Assembly: GCA_017301995.1 (NCBI GenBank)
Contig: JAFLEH010000041.1
Coordinates: forward strand, 1 to 54,212
Reading direction: 5' to 3'
From: Verrucomicrobiota bacterium
GTDB lineage: Bacteria; Verrucomicrobiota; Verrucomicrobiia; Verrucomicrobiales; Akkermansiaceae
DNA length: 54,212 bases
Part shown: positions 1-8,587 of the stretch, piece after piece
Numbering within the stretch: position 1 is the stretch's first letter
Layout of the letters: every line of letters starts with the position of its first letter
Translations under genes and position numbers: made by a program
Notes under the pieces: generated by a model
What the model was told of the DNA's origin: nothing
What the model saw: the letters and a program-made list of their open reading frames with translations, nothing else
The model's database searches: none

Positions 1-132
1 CCTGCAAGAGAAATCCTAGAATGAAATCACAGAGCCGAACAAGTCGTGCCTCCTAACGGGCCAAAAGCAACTCAATCTCATGCCAATTACCATTCACTCA
101 CGCCCGCAGGAGCACTCAATCGTTCGAAAAAA

Positions 133-567
133 ATGAATTCACTGACCGCGATCTTTCTTAGTGCGATGCTTTGGCTCACGGGACCGGCATCTGGAGATAT
201 TGCCATGCTTCACGGAGATGGGAAAAAAGAGACGTTGATTATCGTGCAGTATGAGGGCACCGCCCCTCACCTAACCGCATTCTCCTACACCTTTACCTCC
301 GGAAGGGTCGTTGTAGCTGAGGACAACAAGCAGATTGGCGAAGTCGTGCTCACTGCGGACGAACAAACAGAAGTGGATCGCTATTGTAAGTTTATGAAGA
401 ACCGCAATGAGCGTAGCGACATGAGAGAGAGGCATCGGATTAGATTTCCGGAGGAATCGAATGCGATGAACTTACCATTAGCAGACTATAAGAAGAGAGC
501 CACAAAGGAGCACAAGAATTCAGTCGAACAAGCCGGTCGAGGCGACGGCGATAGGCCTTCAAATTGA
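133..567 (+). CDS. hypothetical exported protein
   Basis: About 144 residues and no family that I recognise. The ATG at 133 starts a clear Sec-type signal peptide (hydrophobic LTAIFLSAMLWLTGPASG, likely cleaved after ASG). A GTG at 46 in the same frame would add 29 residues before the signal and is less likely. The mature part is polar with a charged C-terminal third, and has no visible cysteine pair or catalytic motif. The stop overlaps a TTG in frame with the next gene (TTGA at 564-567), so the two may be co-translated. Base composition is lower in GC than the DNA to the right, which suggests accessory DNA. Function unknown. Confidence 0.55.
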   Translation: MNSLTAIFLSAMLWLTGPASGDIAMLHGDGKKETLIIVQYEGTAPHLTAFSYTFTSGRVVVAEDNKQIGEVVLTADEQTEVDRYCKFMKNRNERSDMRERHRIRFPEESNAMNLPLADYKKRATKEHKNSVEQAGRGDGDRPSN

Positions 568-614
568 ACCGGAGTCTTGCGCGCCGCCGCCTCACCTTTA
601 ACGTTCGCAAGAAA

Positions 615-1010
615 ATGCTAACGCGCCGCGAGAAAGCGATTGTTGCTGCGGTTCCCACAGGAATCGTTCTGGTGGTCGTATGGGTGCTCTGGCTGTGGCC
701 CCGGTTGGTTTTTCACGGGATCGCCGCAGGTGATTGGTCAGATTTTTCCGGGATCAGGCATACGCAAGTCGGTGAAGATTCCGTGATTTCATTTCGAGCC
801 CGCAGCGGTGAAGTTCTTCAGGACATGATTGGTCGGCTTGAGTTTCGCCGTGGCGTTCCTGGCGGGAATACGCATCTGACTTCCGAGGCGGCGATGCGTT
901 CCGCAGGCTACGATCCGAACCGATTCAACAAATACTTCTCTTCCGGACGATGGGTGATCTTCCTCTACGTGGGCAACGATGAGTGCGTGATGGTGAAGAT
1001 CAACCTGTAA
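615..1010 (+). CDS. small single-pass membrane protein, hypothetical
   Basis: About 131 residues from the ATG at 615; an in-frame TTG at 564 overlapping the previous stop would add 17 basic residues. One N-terminal transmembrane helix (GIVLVVVWVLWLWP, about residues 16-30) follows a basic stretch, so the protein is probably anchored with its C-terminal domain outside. The soluble part ends in a compact mixed segment (RWVIFLYVGNDECVMVKINL). No family recognised. It probably forms a two-gene unit with the exported protein upstream. Confidence 0.5.
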   Translation: MLTRREKAIVAAVPTGIVLVVVWVLWLWPRLVFHGIAAGDWSDFSGIRHTQVGEDSVISFRARSGEVLQDMIGRLEFRRGVPGGNTHLTSEAAMRSAGYDPNRFNKYFSSGRWVIFLYVGNDECVMVKINL

Positions 1011-1054
1011 CCCGGAATTGTGCCGAGGTGGCAGTCGGAGCGTCTCCCGGTGCA

Positions 1055-1076
1055 TTGTGACACTTATTTGTCACAA
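1055..1076. repeat. inverted repeat TTGTGAC...GTCACAA
   Basis: Perfect 7-bp arms (TTGTGAC at 1055-1061, GTCACAA at 1070-1076) with an 8-base AT-rich spacer, between a plus-strand gene end and the 3' end of the minus-strand tRNA-Asn. No U-tract follows on either strand, so it is a weak terminator candidate and may be a protein site. The arm sequence recalls the tandem palindromes at 34616-34655. Confidence 0.4.
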
Positions 1077-1116
1077 GCATCCCGCAACGCCTACTCTTTC
1101 CCGCACTCGCAAAGCG

Positions 1117-1188
1117 CTCCGGCGGTTGGGATCGAACCAACGACCTAGTGATTAACAGTCACCCGCTCTTCCGCTGAGCTACGCCGGA
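1117..1188 (-). tRNA. tRNA-Asn (GTT)
   Basis: Full cloverleaf on the minus strand: 7-bp acceptor stem TCCGGCG/CGCCGGA, D-arm with GCTCAG, anticodon loop CTGTTAA with anticodon GTT, T-arm GGTTCGATCC, discriminator G. CCA is not encoded. 72 nt. Confidence 0.95.
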
Positions 1189-1292
1189 TTTGCTTCATGC
1201 GCCGCGTGGCGCGGCGGGAGGGTGCCACCCCCCACCGATGGCTGACAAGGAAAAAAACGTCGGGATGCGAAGTTTTTCGAACCGGTGGTGAA

Positions 1293-1508
1293 TCAGCCCC
1301 CGGCGGCGAGGGTGACGATTTCGATCCGATCGCCATCGGAGACGGTGGTGGCGGCGTAATCGCGGGGAAAAACGGCGGATTCGTTCCGTTCGACGACCAC
1401 CGGTTTTCCGGAGAGGCCGAGGTGGGAAAGGAGGGCGTCGAGCGTCATTGCGGACGGGACTTCGCGCGGTGTGCCGTTCAGGCGGATGGTGGGAGGGGTC
1501 GGGGTCAT
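1293..1508 (-). CDS. thiS: ThiS-like sulfur carrier protein
   Basis: 71 residues with a beta-grasp ubiquitin-like pattern and the diagnostic C-terminal Gly-Gly (ends IEIVTLAAGG). In thiamine synthesis ThiS is adenylated and thiocarboxylated at this glycine and gives its sulfur to the thiazole ring. The start is fixed by an ATGA overlap with the stop of the upstream DUF2851 gene (1505-1508); longer starts would run further into that gene. No thiG, thiF or thiH is seen nearby, so the partners must lie elsewhere. MoaD is the alternative by fold, but the length and the FPRDYAATTVSDGDRIEIV region fit ThiS better. Confidence 0.8.
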   Translation of the reverse strand: MTPTPPTIRLNGTPREVPSAMTLDALLSHLGLSGKPVVVERNESAVFPRDYAATTVSDGDRIEIVTLAAGG

Positions 1509-2878
1509 TTCCATTGGGCGAGTTGCTCGGGGAACGGGCATTGGTCGCAGTCGCTGAAGTCCTCGAGGCAGAAATCGTGATAGATCTGGAGCAGCGCCTG
1601 GTGGTGGGCCACGCGGCGCAGCCAGGGTTGGGCGAGCTTTTCGGCGCCGAACAGACGGATGGCGCAGCGTTTCACCTTTTGGTTAGGAGCGGAATGCCGG
1701 AGTTTCAGGTAGTCGCGGAAGGGCATGCCGTCCTCCCGGACCGCGAGCGGGATCAGATGGTTGGCGAGCAACTCCAGCCCCTGGATGCGGCCGAAAAGCG
1801 CGAGGCCTTGGGCGGTTTCCGCCGATGTCAGGGTGTGTCTGCGCGACCAAAACGGATGCTCCAGCGCGCCGAGAAAATCGAGGAGGGGTTTCGCCTTGAA
1901 CGGCCGCGCGAGGGCCAGGCGGCGGTATTGAGGCCACACCGCGACGAGGGCCGCGAGGGCCGCGATCCTGCGGTGCGGGTGGTTGGCCGGCCGCTGGCCG
2001 TGAAGTTTCCACGGGATTCTCCGCTCGGCGGCCACCTCGAATTCGCCGCGGTTGCGCCACCACATGTCCCACAGCCCGCGCAGGTATTCGCGGGTATCGG
2101 CTGGCGCGGCGTCGTGCAGCGATGGCGCCAAAAAGCCGGCCACGCCGAACAACAACGCCTCCGCGGCATCCGGACGGGCGCGAAGCGTGGCGAGCGGCAA
2201 CCGTTGGGCCAGCAAACGCATGGCCAGCGGATTCCCGCCATAGCCAAGCGTTTCCGCGGTGGCATGATAGAGCGCCGCATCGCGTCCGTGGACGTCCTCC
2301 GTGCGAAGCCAGCGGCGCGCCTTGGCGGCAGCCCGGTATTTCGCCGCCTCGTCCAACAAATCGGTCAACGCCGCGCCCGATAGCTGGCGCAACGGAAACA
2401 CGCAGCGGCCGGGATTGGCGATCGCCACCTCGCGCGGCGGACGGTTCAGCGCGTCGGCTAACAAATGGTCCCCCACCACCACCTGCGGCACCTCGCGGTG
2501 GTCGCAGGTCCGGGTGAATCCCCGCCGCGCGTCCTCGCGGAAAACCACATGAAGGACCACGCCGGAAAACGCCGGATCGGCCGCGTGGCCGTGGTTTTCC
2601 CAATCGAGCGCGGTGGAATCGAGTTCCACCGGGCCGGTTCTAAGCACGCCATCCACCTCGACCGCGCAGTGGTGGAAATCCGGGCCGGCGCCGCGGTTCC
2701 ACTCGCCGAATTGCAGCACCTTGACCTGCCTGCCGTCGGTGGTGCGGAACGTCCTCCCGAACGCGCCGGAGAACCAAAGCGCCTGGAGTTCCAATTCGGT
2801 GGGTTGGTCGCCCGCCGCGCATTCCTCGAAAGCGAGGGGCGGATGCCAGACCAACTGATGGAGATGCTCGTATGTCAT
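1505..2878 (-). CDS. DUF2851 family protein
   Basis: 457 residues, the usual length for DUF2851. Family features seen: an N-terminal EELxxLW-like segment (ELELQALWFSGAF), the GEWNRGAGPDFHHC block at about residues 56-70, and the adjacent acidic/His stretch GPVELDSTALDWENHGH, which resembles a nuclease-like metal site. No biochemical function is established for the family. The stop overlaps the thiS start by 4 bp, so the two are probably translated together, though a functional link is not evident. Confidence 0.85.
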   Translation of the reverse strand: MTYEHLHQLVWHPPLAFEECAAGDQPTELELQALWFSGAFGRTFRTTDGRQVKVLQFGEWNRGAGPDFHHCAVEVDGVLRTGPVELDSTALDWENHGHAADPAFSGVVLHVVFREDARRGFTRTCDHREVPQVVVGDHLLADALNRPPREVAIANPGRCVFPLRQLSGAALTDLLDEAAKYRAAAKARRWLRTEDVHGRDAALYHATAETLGYGGNPLAMRLLAQRLPLATLRARPDAAEALLFGVAGFLAPSLHDAAPADTREYLRGLWDMWWRNRGEFEVAAERRIPWKLHGQRPANHPHRRIAALAALVAVWPQYRRLALARPFKAKPLLDFLGALEHPFWSRRHTLTSAETAQGLALFGRIQGLELLANHLIPLAVREDGMPFRDYLKLRHSAPNQKVKRCAIRLFGAEKLAQPWLRRVAHHQALLQIYHDFCLEDFSDCDQCPFPEQLAQWK

Positions 2879-2916
2879 GCGGCGCGAGGTTGCATCCTAC
2901 GGATAACGGGGTAGAA

Positions 2917-4500
2917 CTATTTCTTTTTGCCAGGAGCCGGAGCGGGCGGCGGTGGCGGAGGATCGAGAATATCCAGCCAAGCGGCGAACGCCTCGGATTC
3001 CGGAAGTTTGGAGCCGTAGCGGATCCGCGCCTCGCGCAACGCACGGATCGTGGCGGCCTTGCCATCGGATTGCGCCCGCAGCATGCCTATCTGATGGAAA
3101 TCCTGGCGAATCTTGTCGCTCCGGGACGCGTAGTGCTCCTTTGCCGTGTTGAAAAACACCTTGGCCTCGGTCGTTTTTCCCTCGCCCATCATGAACAGGC
3201 CCAGCGCCTCGGCGATGGCGCCGCTTTTCATCCGTTCCGCGGCGCCTATCAGTTGCTTGCGGTGTTCGGCGGGGTCGTCGCCCCATTTCAGTTGTGCCAT
3301 CCGCAGGGCGATGAATTCGGAGTCCGCCGCGGGTCTGGAACCGCTGCCATCGAGGTGGGAAAACGGCCGATAGAGCGGATCGCCCAGCACCACGCCCTGC
3401 CAGGAGGTGACCGGCATCGCGGCCCATGCGGCCTCCACCAAGGTCATACCGGAGAGCAGCCGTTCGTGAAACAGATCGAGGTGATGGGTGAGGTGCAGAT
3501 AGGGTTCGAACACGTTGCCCAGCGTGGCCGCCGCGCCTTTCTCCAATAGCGGCGCACACCAGTTCTGGGTGGGGTTGGACAATTGTTGGGCACTGAACGA
3601 GTGAATGTGAACCGCCACCGCCCCGCGGCGGAATTTGAACGCCGGATTGAGCAGCGGACCGCTGGCGTGCCAGTCATACCACCCGTAATAGAGCGCGGCG
3701 GCTCCCATCGGATAGTTTTTCGGGAAGGTGTCGTTGAAGCGGTCCACCACGGTGGGTATCCCTGCCTTTCGGTTGGTGGCGGCCGCGGATTCCAGCCAGT
3801 CGTCGCCCATTTTGTAGCCCTCACCCTCGCGCCCCTTGTTGGATAGGTCCACATACCCCATGCCCCACAGGCCGCCCTTTTCGGTTTCCACCGTGTCGCG
3901 CAGCATCCGCTCGCAGGTGGCCGACGATGCCGCATCCAACCGCGCCACGAGCATCACAAACGGCAGATCCGCCTCGCTGATGGAAACGTCGCGCTTGAAA
4001 TACTTGTTGTCCAGAGCGCCATCCGCCGGCAGGCCCTCAACACCTAACAACGAAAGCTCCGAGTCCACCGAGGCCTCGTCCCGTCCGGCGAACGGATTTT
4101 TCGGATCGGGCTTGAAATCGGCCGGCTTTTGTTTGGCGGAAATCCGGAGCGGCACGCCGCGAACGGTTAGGACAACCCGGATGCGGTTGGAAACCGGCAA
4201 CATCATGCCGTTCGCGTCCTGCCCGATCCGCCAGAAGCTGCGTTCGTCAAACGCCGCCCGCAGCGGTTTTCGCAGTTCGTTTTCGAAGACCTCGCGGGTG
4301 ATGTCCTGGGTGAGCGGCAGTTTCAGACCGATCAGGTTGGCCTCCGGAACTTTGCGCAGCTCGCAATACAACTTGGCGAGTTTCGCGGACTCGTCGGATG
4401 CGGAGTTGTAAACGACCGCCACCTCGGCGGGTTGCAGCGGGGCAGCCCCCGCGAACCCCGCCAGACACCAGCCAATCAATCCCAGAACGGTCCGTCTCAT
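2917..4500 (-). CDS. TIGR03790 family exported protein
   Basis: 527 residues from the ATG at 4500, which places a standard signal peptide (MRRTVLGLIGWCLAGFAGAA) at the N-terminus; an ATG at 4536 would add 12 residues. The start of the mature protein (PAEVAVVYNSASDESAKLA, then an ARYYxxxR-like segment KLYCELRKVPEANLIGL) is the hallmark of the TIGR03790 family. The C-terminal part carries helical, TPR-like segments and a Pro-rich basic tail. Function of the family is unknown; it is common in Verrucomicrobia and other exosortase-rich groups. It follows the MBL hydrolase gene closely on the same strand. Confidence 0.85.
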   Translation of the reverse strand: MRRTVLGLIGWCLAGFAGAAPLQPAEVAVVYNSASDESAKLAKLYCELRKVPEANLIGLKLPLTQDITREVFENELRKPLRAAFDERSFWRIGQDANGMMLPVSNRIRVVLTVRGVPLRISAKQKPADFKPDPKNPFAGRDEASVDSELSLLGVEGLPADGALDNKYFKRDVSISEADLPFVMLVARLDAASSATCERMLRDTVETEKGGLWGMGYVDLSNKGREGEGYKMGDDWLESAAATNRKAGIPTVVDRFNDTFPKNYPMGAAALYYGWYDWHASGPLLNPAFKFRRGAVAVHIHSFSAQQLSNPTQNWCAPLLEKGAAATLGNVFEPYLHLTHHLDLFHERLLSGMTLVEAAWAAMPVTSWQGVVLGDPLYRPFSHLDGSGSRPAADSEFIALRMAQLKWGDDPAEHRKQLIGAAERMKSGAIAEALGLFMMGEGKTTEAKVFFNTAKEHYASRSDKIRQDFHQIGMLRAQSDGKAATIRALREARIRYGSKLPESEAFAAWLDILDPPPPPPAPAPGKKK

Positions 4501-4542
4501 GGCGGCAACCATGGCGTCCCGGCTCACCCGTGGCAAGCCTCC

Positions 4543-5337
4543 TTACTCGGACTCCAGCGAAACTTTCAGCCCGTCCCAGGCGACGCGGACGCCGTCCGGC
4601 AGCCCCTGCGACAGGTCCGCGTGGTCGTTTTCGTGCCCCAGATGGGTCAGCCAAGTCTCCCGCGCGCCGATTTCTTCGGATGCGGCGAGGGCCTCCGCCA
4701 ACGAAAAATGCGTGGGATGCGGCTTCGGGCGAAGGGAGTCGATCACCAATACATCCACCCCGCGAAGCAGGTTCATCGTGGTATCCGGGATGCGTTTCAC
4801 ATCCGGCACATAGGCCAGCGAACGCATCCCGGGCAAGTCGAAGCGGTAGCCGATCGTCTCCACGGCGGCGTGTTCCACCGGCAGCGGCGTGATCCGGAGG
4901 TCCCCATAGTAAAACGGTCCGTCCACCACGTGCGGATCGGGTTTCACGTAGCCGGCGTATTGGTTTTCCGGCGAAAACGCCCAGGCGAACATCGTCTTGA
5001 GCGTGTTCAGGCACTCGTCGGTTCCATGCAGCGGAAGCGGCGCGCTCCGGTGCCAACAAAACGCCCGCAATTCGTCAAAGCCAGCCACGTGGTCGAGGTG
5101 CGGATGGGTGTAGAGCACCCCATCCACCGCCCGCAGTCCCTCGCGCAGCGCCTGCGCCCGCAGGTCCGGCCCGGAATCCACCAGCAAGGTCACCCCGCCC
5201 GCTCGCAGCACCACCGACGACCTCAACCGCCGGTTCCGGGGGTCCTCCGACGCGCAAACCCCGCAGCCACACCCAATCACCGGTACCCCCACCGAGGTCC
5301 CGGTTCCCAGAAATGTCAGCGTTGCGGCGTCCGTCAC
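4543..5337 (-). CDS. MBL-fold hydrolase, PhnP-like phosphodiesterase
   Basis: 264 residues with the metallo-beta-lactamase fold. Seen: N-terminal LTFLGTGTSVGVPVIGC, a CGCGVC cysteine cluster typical of the PhnP/tRNase Z-like subgroup, the metal motif THPHLDH (HxHxDH) at about residues 80-86, later metal ligands in PVEHAAVE, and a C-terminal LTHLGHEND. Members cleave phosphodiesters, for example cyclic ribose or cyclic nucleotide phosphates. The exact substrate cannot be read from the sequence. No phn genes are nearby. Likely cytoplasmic, with no signal peptide. Confidence 0.85.
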   Translation of the reverse strand: MTDAATLTFLGTGTSVGVPVIGCGCGVCASEDPRNRRLRSSVVLRAGGVTLLVDSGPDLRAQALREGLRAVDGVLYTHPHLDHVAGFDELRAFCWHRSAPLPLHGTDECLNTLKTMFAWAFSPENQYAGYVKPDPHVVDGPFYYGDLRITPLPVEHAAVETIGYRFDLPGMRSLAYVPDVKRIPDTTMNLLRGVDVLVIDSLRPKPHPTHFSLAEALAASEEIGARETWLTHLGHENDHADLSQGLPDGVRVAWDGLKVSLESE

Positions 5338-5424
5338 GCCTCCAGCCTAGCCGACGACCACGATTTGCAAAGCCAAACCGAATGCACCGCCGTTTTATGA
5401 TTTCCCGCCTTGCGCTTCGCCCTG

Positions 5425-6945
5425 TCACTTCCCCTTCCCCAGAGCGTAGAGGGTCTTGTCGGTCGTCACATAAACCACCCCGTTGGCAGCGGAGGCGGCG
5501 GCGCTGATCGCGCTGTCGAGTTTGGTTTCGCAGAGCAGCTTCATCTCCCGATTGGCGGCGAAAACGAACAACTTGCCCCGGCGGGTTCCGACATAGACTT
5601 TTCCATCCGCCACCAGCGGGCTCGACCACACCTCGGCACCCAGCGGGTGTTGCCAGATCTCTTTTCCGGTGGCGGTTTCCACGCAATTGAGCGTCTTCCC
5701 TCCCGTGTCCGTCACGAAGGTCAGGTCGCCGGCCACCGCGGCGGTGGAGCAGCTTTGCTTGAGCGGATAGGACCATAGCGCGGCGGTCGCTGTGCCGTCG
5801 GACGATTGGTTGGCGGACAGACATTTCAGCCACGCCTGCCGCTTGCCCCACCAGAGGTCGCCGCCGTAGGTCAGATAGATGCGGTCGCCGACCCACACCG
5901 GAGGCGTTAGAATCGTGGACGGCGAAACCTCGCGGTTCCCTGTGAACTGATGGACATCGGTCTTCGGAGCCTCCGGATCGGGGTCGAATTTCCACGCGCG
6001 TTTCAGCGTTTCCACCCGGCCATCCGGCGGCATTTTCCCGAGCGCCTCGAAGGCATACAAAACACCATCGCCACCGCCGAAACACACCAGCGTCCGACCG
6101 TCCGATTTGCCTAACGTCGGCGACGAATAGGTCTGGTGAAACACCCGCGGGCCAATTTTTTCATCATCCTTTGCAACCAATCTGCCGGTTTTCTTGTCCA
6201 ACACCACCAAACTCGGCGCGTCCGGCTTGCGGATCACGCGGTGGGTGTTGTCCACGCCGTTGTTGGAATTGACATATAGAAAATCCCCATGGAGCAGCGG
6301 ATTTCCATATGCGGTGTCATGCGGCCAGATCCCGGCCACTTCCCGGAGGTCGGTCACCCACAGGATGTCGGCGTCGGTGGGGGCCACCGGGATGGTTTCC
6401 TCTCCCGCGGGTGTCTGATGGGCGGCTTCTCCGGTGAACGGGCCGTCATTTCCGTTCGTCATGCCGCGCGCGTCCAGACACACCACCTCGGCCCGGTTGG
6501 TTAGAAGATAGACTTTGCCGTCCTCCACCGTCACCGGCGAGGAAATCCCCACCTTCGGCCAATCGAGGTATTGGTCGCCGCCGATCTTGGGCACCACAAA
6601 CTGCCACCGCAGTTTTCCGTCCGCCTCATCCAGGCAGTTCAGCACCCCGCGGTCGCCCTTGTGCCGCGGATCGCGCGGCCGATCATTGTTAGTCCCAATG
6701 TAAACCCTTCCGTCCGCCACCACCGCGGGCGCGTAACTCGATGATCCCAGCGCCGCCGTCCAGCGGATTCCCAACCCGGTTTCCGGATCCACCCGCTCGG
6801 GCAAACCGGTCTCCGCACTTGTGGACTTGCGTGAAAACCGCTCCCCCAACTGCGGTTGGTCCGCCCCCGCCACCCATCCGGCCGCGGACAGCCACGTCAG
6901 GGTGAAAACCGGGCCAATGCCAATTGCGATCCGTTTCTTCAACAT
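5425..6945 (-). CDS. PQQ-like beta-propeller exported protein
   Basis: 506 residues from the ATG at 6945, which opens a signal peptide (MLKKRIAIGIGPVFTLTWLSAAG); the ATG at 6966 would add 7 residues. The body consists of repeated propeller blades with the PQQ-repeat pattern, for example DGKLRWQFVVPK, DGKVYLLTNRAEVVCLDAR, ADGKVYVGTRRGKLFVF and NGVVYVTTDKTLYAL. This is the BamB / PQQ_2 fold. There are no dehydrogenase residues or heme-binding motif, and no lipobox, so it is neither a clear PQQ enzyme nor BamB. Planctomycetes and Verrucomicrobia carry many such proteins of unknown role. Confidence 0.8.
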   Translation of the reverse strand: MLKKRIAIGIGPVFTLTWLSAAGWVAGADQPQLGERFSRKSTSAETGLPERVDPETGLGIRWTAALGSSSYAPAVVADGRVYIGTNNDRPRDPRHKGDRGVLNCLDEADGKLRWQFVVPKIGGDQYLDWPKVGISSPVTVEDGKVYLLTNRAEVVCLDARGMTNGNDGPFTGEAAHQTPAGEETIPVAPTDADILWVTDLREVAGIWPHDTAYGNPLLHGDFLYVNSNNGVDNTHRVIRKPDAPSLVVLDKKTGRLVAKDDEKIGPRVFHQTYSSPTLGKSDGRTLVCFGGGDGVLYAFEALGKMPPDGRVETLKRAWKFDPDPEAPKTDVHQFTGNREVSPSTILTPPVWVGDRIYLTYGGDLWWGKRQAWLKCLSANQSSDGTATAALWSYPLKQSCSTAAVAGDLTFVTDTGGKTLNCVETATGKEIWQHPLGAEVWSSPLVADGKVYVGTRRGKLFVFAANREMKLLCETKLDSAISAAASAANGVVYVTTDKTLYALGKGK

Positions 6946-7030
6946 CTCATGCGATACGCCAGCCATGCCCGTCCTCTGTCATGGCCCGTCCTTAGCCCGG
7001 AAACCGCTGTCCGCAACCGCAGGCGGCACC

Positions 7031-8587
7031 TCACTGCGGGGGAAGTTCGATCGGCACGTCGGTTCCCGGGGTGCGCTTCACCTCGATCGGGCGCTCGTCA
7101 ATTGGGAGGTGTTGGGGCAGGTTCGGCGGGAGGTCGGGCAGAGTGTTAGGTTGTCCGCCGGAAAGCATCGGCACCATGCCTGGAATCTGCGCCGGGCGGC
7201 GTTCGGTCTTGCGGGCGAAAATCCGGTTCATCAGGTCCAGATAGGACGCGATGTGGTCGTCACGCACCACCGGGTTATCCTCCAGGCGCGCCTTGAGCCG
7301 CTGATAGTCCTCGAACGCGCCGCTGGTTTCGCGAGCGCGCGTGATTTCGAACCAGTCCATGTAATCTCTTGCCCGGTCGCATTTCGCGATCATGCCGTTG
7401 CGCCAGGTCTTGAGTTCGGCAAGCCGCGCGTCGGTGGATTTCGTCTTGCTCCGGGCGATTCCGGTCAGAACCTCCTGATAATCCTTGAGCAACGGCCGAT
7501 AGGCCGGGAAACACCGGTAACTCAGCCGGACCAGCGAGTCCTGCGCCTGTCTAACCGCCTCGGCCCGCTCATGTTCCTTGAGATCCTCAAGCTGGCTCCA
7601 TGCCTCGACCGGCTGGCGCTGGCTGGTACCCTGAGCGTCGCGGAAATTGAGCTGCAGCGCCTGATCCAAAGCGGTCTCGGTTTCCATCACCCCGAGCGCC
7701 TCGGTCGCATTGGGAGTGGCCAGATCGGCCAGCTTCAGGCTCAGCCATTTCGAGAGGCTCTTCTCGGAAAGATTGAGGTCCGGGAAATGCTTGCGCAGCA
7801 AGGTGGGCATTTCGCCTTCGAATGATGGAACTTCCGCCAAGAACGCGATCATCCCGCGTTTTCCCTCGGGTTGCTCGGCCAAGGCCATCACGAGGGCGCC
7901 GGATGATCCGCGGAAGGCGGCGTGCATGGCACCGTCCAAGTCCTCGAAGCCCGCCTCGTCCACTGCGAACAGCTCGTCCAATTTGTACAACCCTCCGTGC
8001 CTGAACAGCGCTTCGTAAAGCTTGCGGTCCGGGCGTTTCAGGCGCCACGACGCGCTTTCCCGCAGCCCTTCCACCAACCATGGCGGGACCCGCAGTTTGA
8101 CATCCTCGCCTGGGGCGTCCGGCTTCCGCAGGCACCTCTCATACACCAGAGCGGCCGTCAGCGTGTGCCGGAACGCCTCCACATCGACCCCATGGCTGAG
8201 GTGAACATCGATCAGCAGCTCGTTTCCGGCATCGGTCAGCAAGCGGCGCATCGCCACCGACCTCGGCGGCAACGGATCGCCTTGTTTGCCGTGCAACATC
8301 ACGGTCACCGGGATCTTCAGTTCATAGTCCCTTTCTCCCGTCAGCGCCAGCAAGTCGTCCCTAATCTCCTTGGCGGCCATCAGAACTCCTCCCCGTGCCT
8401 GCGGATCCCCCCCAACCACCCGGAGTCGGCCGTCCATCACGATCTGAACCTCGGAAGCTCTCTCGGTAGGCGGTTCCACCGGCACGCCGGGCACGGGTTC
8501 CGCTTTCGGCGGGGCTTCCTGAGCCACCGCCGCGGTCACCAACCATCCCGCCAGCCAGAATCGCCGGATCATCGGATCATTCGTCAC
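7031..8587 (-). CDS. exported protein, degenerate peptidase-MA-like
   Basis: 518 residues from the GTG at 8587, whose GTGA overlaps the stop of the preceding gene; an ATG at 8572 gives a tidier signal peptide (MIRRFWLAGWLVTAAVAQ). The middle region (FRHTLTAALVYERCL, followed about 25 residues on by PPWLVEGLRESASW) is laid out like gluzincin/peptidase-MA proteins, where HExxH is followed by PxWLxEGLAE. Here the HExxH position reads HTLTA, so the metal site would be lost. The N-terminal region is Pro/Glu-rich and the C-terminus carries a Pro-rich tail. It forms an operon with the single-pass membrane protein upstream. The relation to peptidase MA is an inference from the spacing. Confidence 0.55.
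   Translation of the reverse strand: MTNDPMIRRFWLAGWLVTAAVAQEAPPKAEPVPGVPVEPPTERASEVQIVMDGRLRVVGGDPQARGGVLMAAKEIRDDLLALTGERDYELKIPVTVMLHGKQGDPLPPRSVAMRRLLTDAGNELLIDVHLSHGVDVEAFRHTLTAALVYERCLRKPDAPGEDVKLRVPPWLVEGLRESASWRLKRPDRKLYEALFRHGGLYKLDELFAVDEAGFEDLDGAMHAAFRGSSGALVMALAEQPEGKRGMIAFLAEVPSFEGEMPTLLRKHFPDLNLSEKSLSKWLSLKLADLATPNATEALGVMETETALDQALQLNFRDAQGTSQRQPVEAWSQLEDLKEHERAEAVRQAQDSLVRLSYRCFPAYRPLLKDYQEVLTGIARSKTKSTDARLAELKTWRNGMIAKCDRARDYMDWFEITRARETSGAFEDYQRLKARLEDNPVVRDDHIASYLDLMNRIFARKTERRPAQIPGMVPMLSGGQPNTLPDLPPNLPQHLPIDERPIEVKRTPGTDVPIELPPQ

Noticed and set aside
1448..2383. 311-codon plus-strand frame
   Set aside because: It is antisense of DUF2851, with low-complexity Arg/Gly-rich text and no family features, typical of GC-rich shadow frames.
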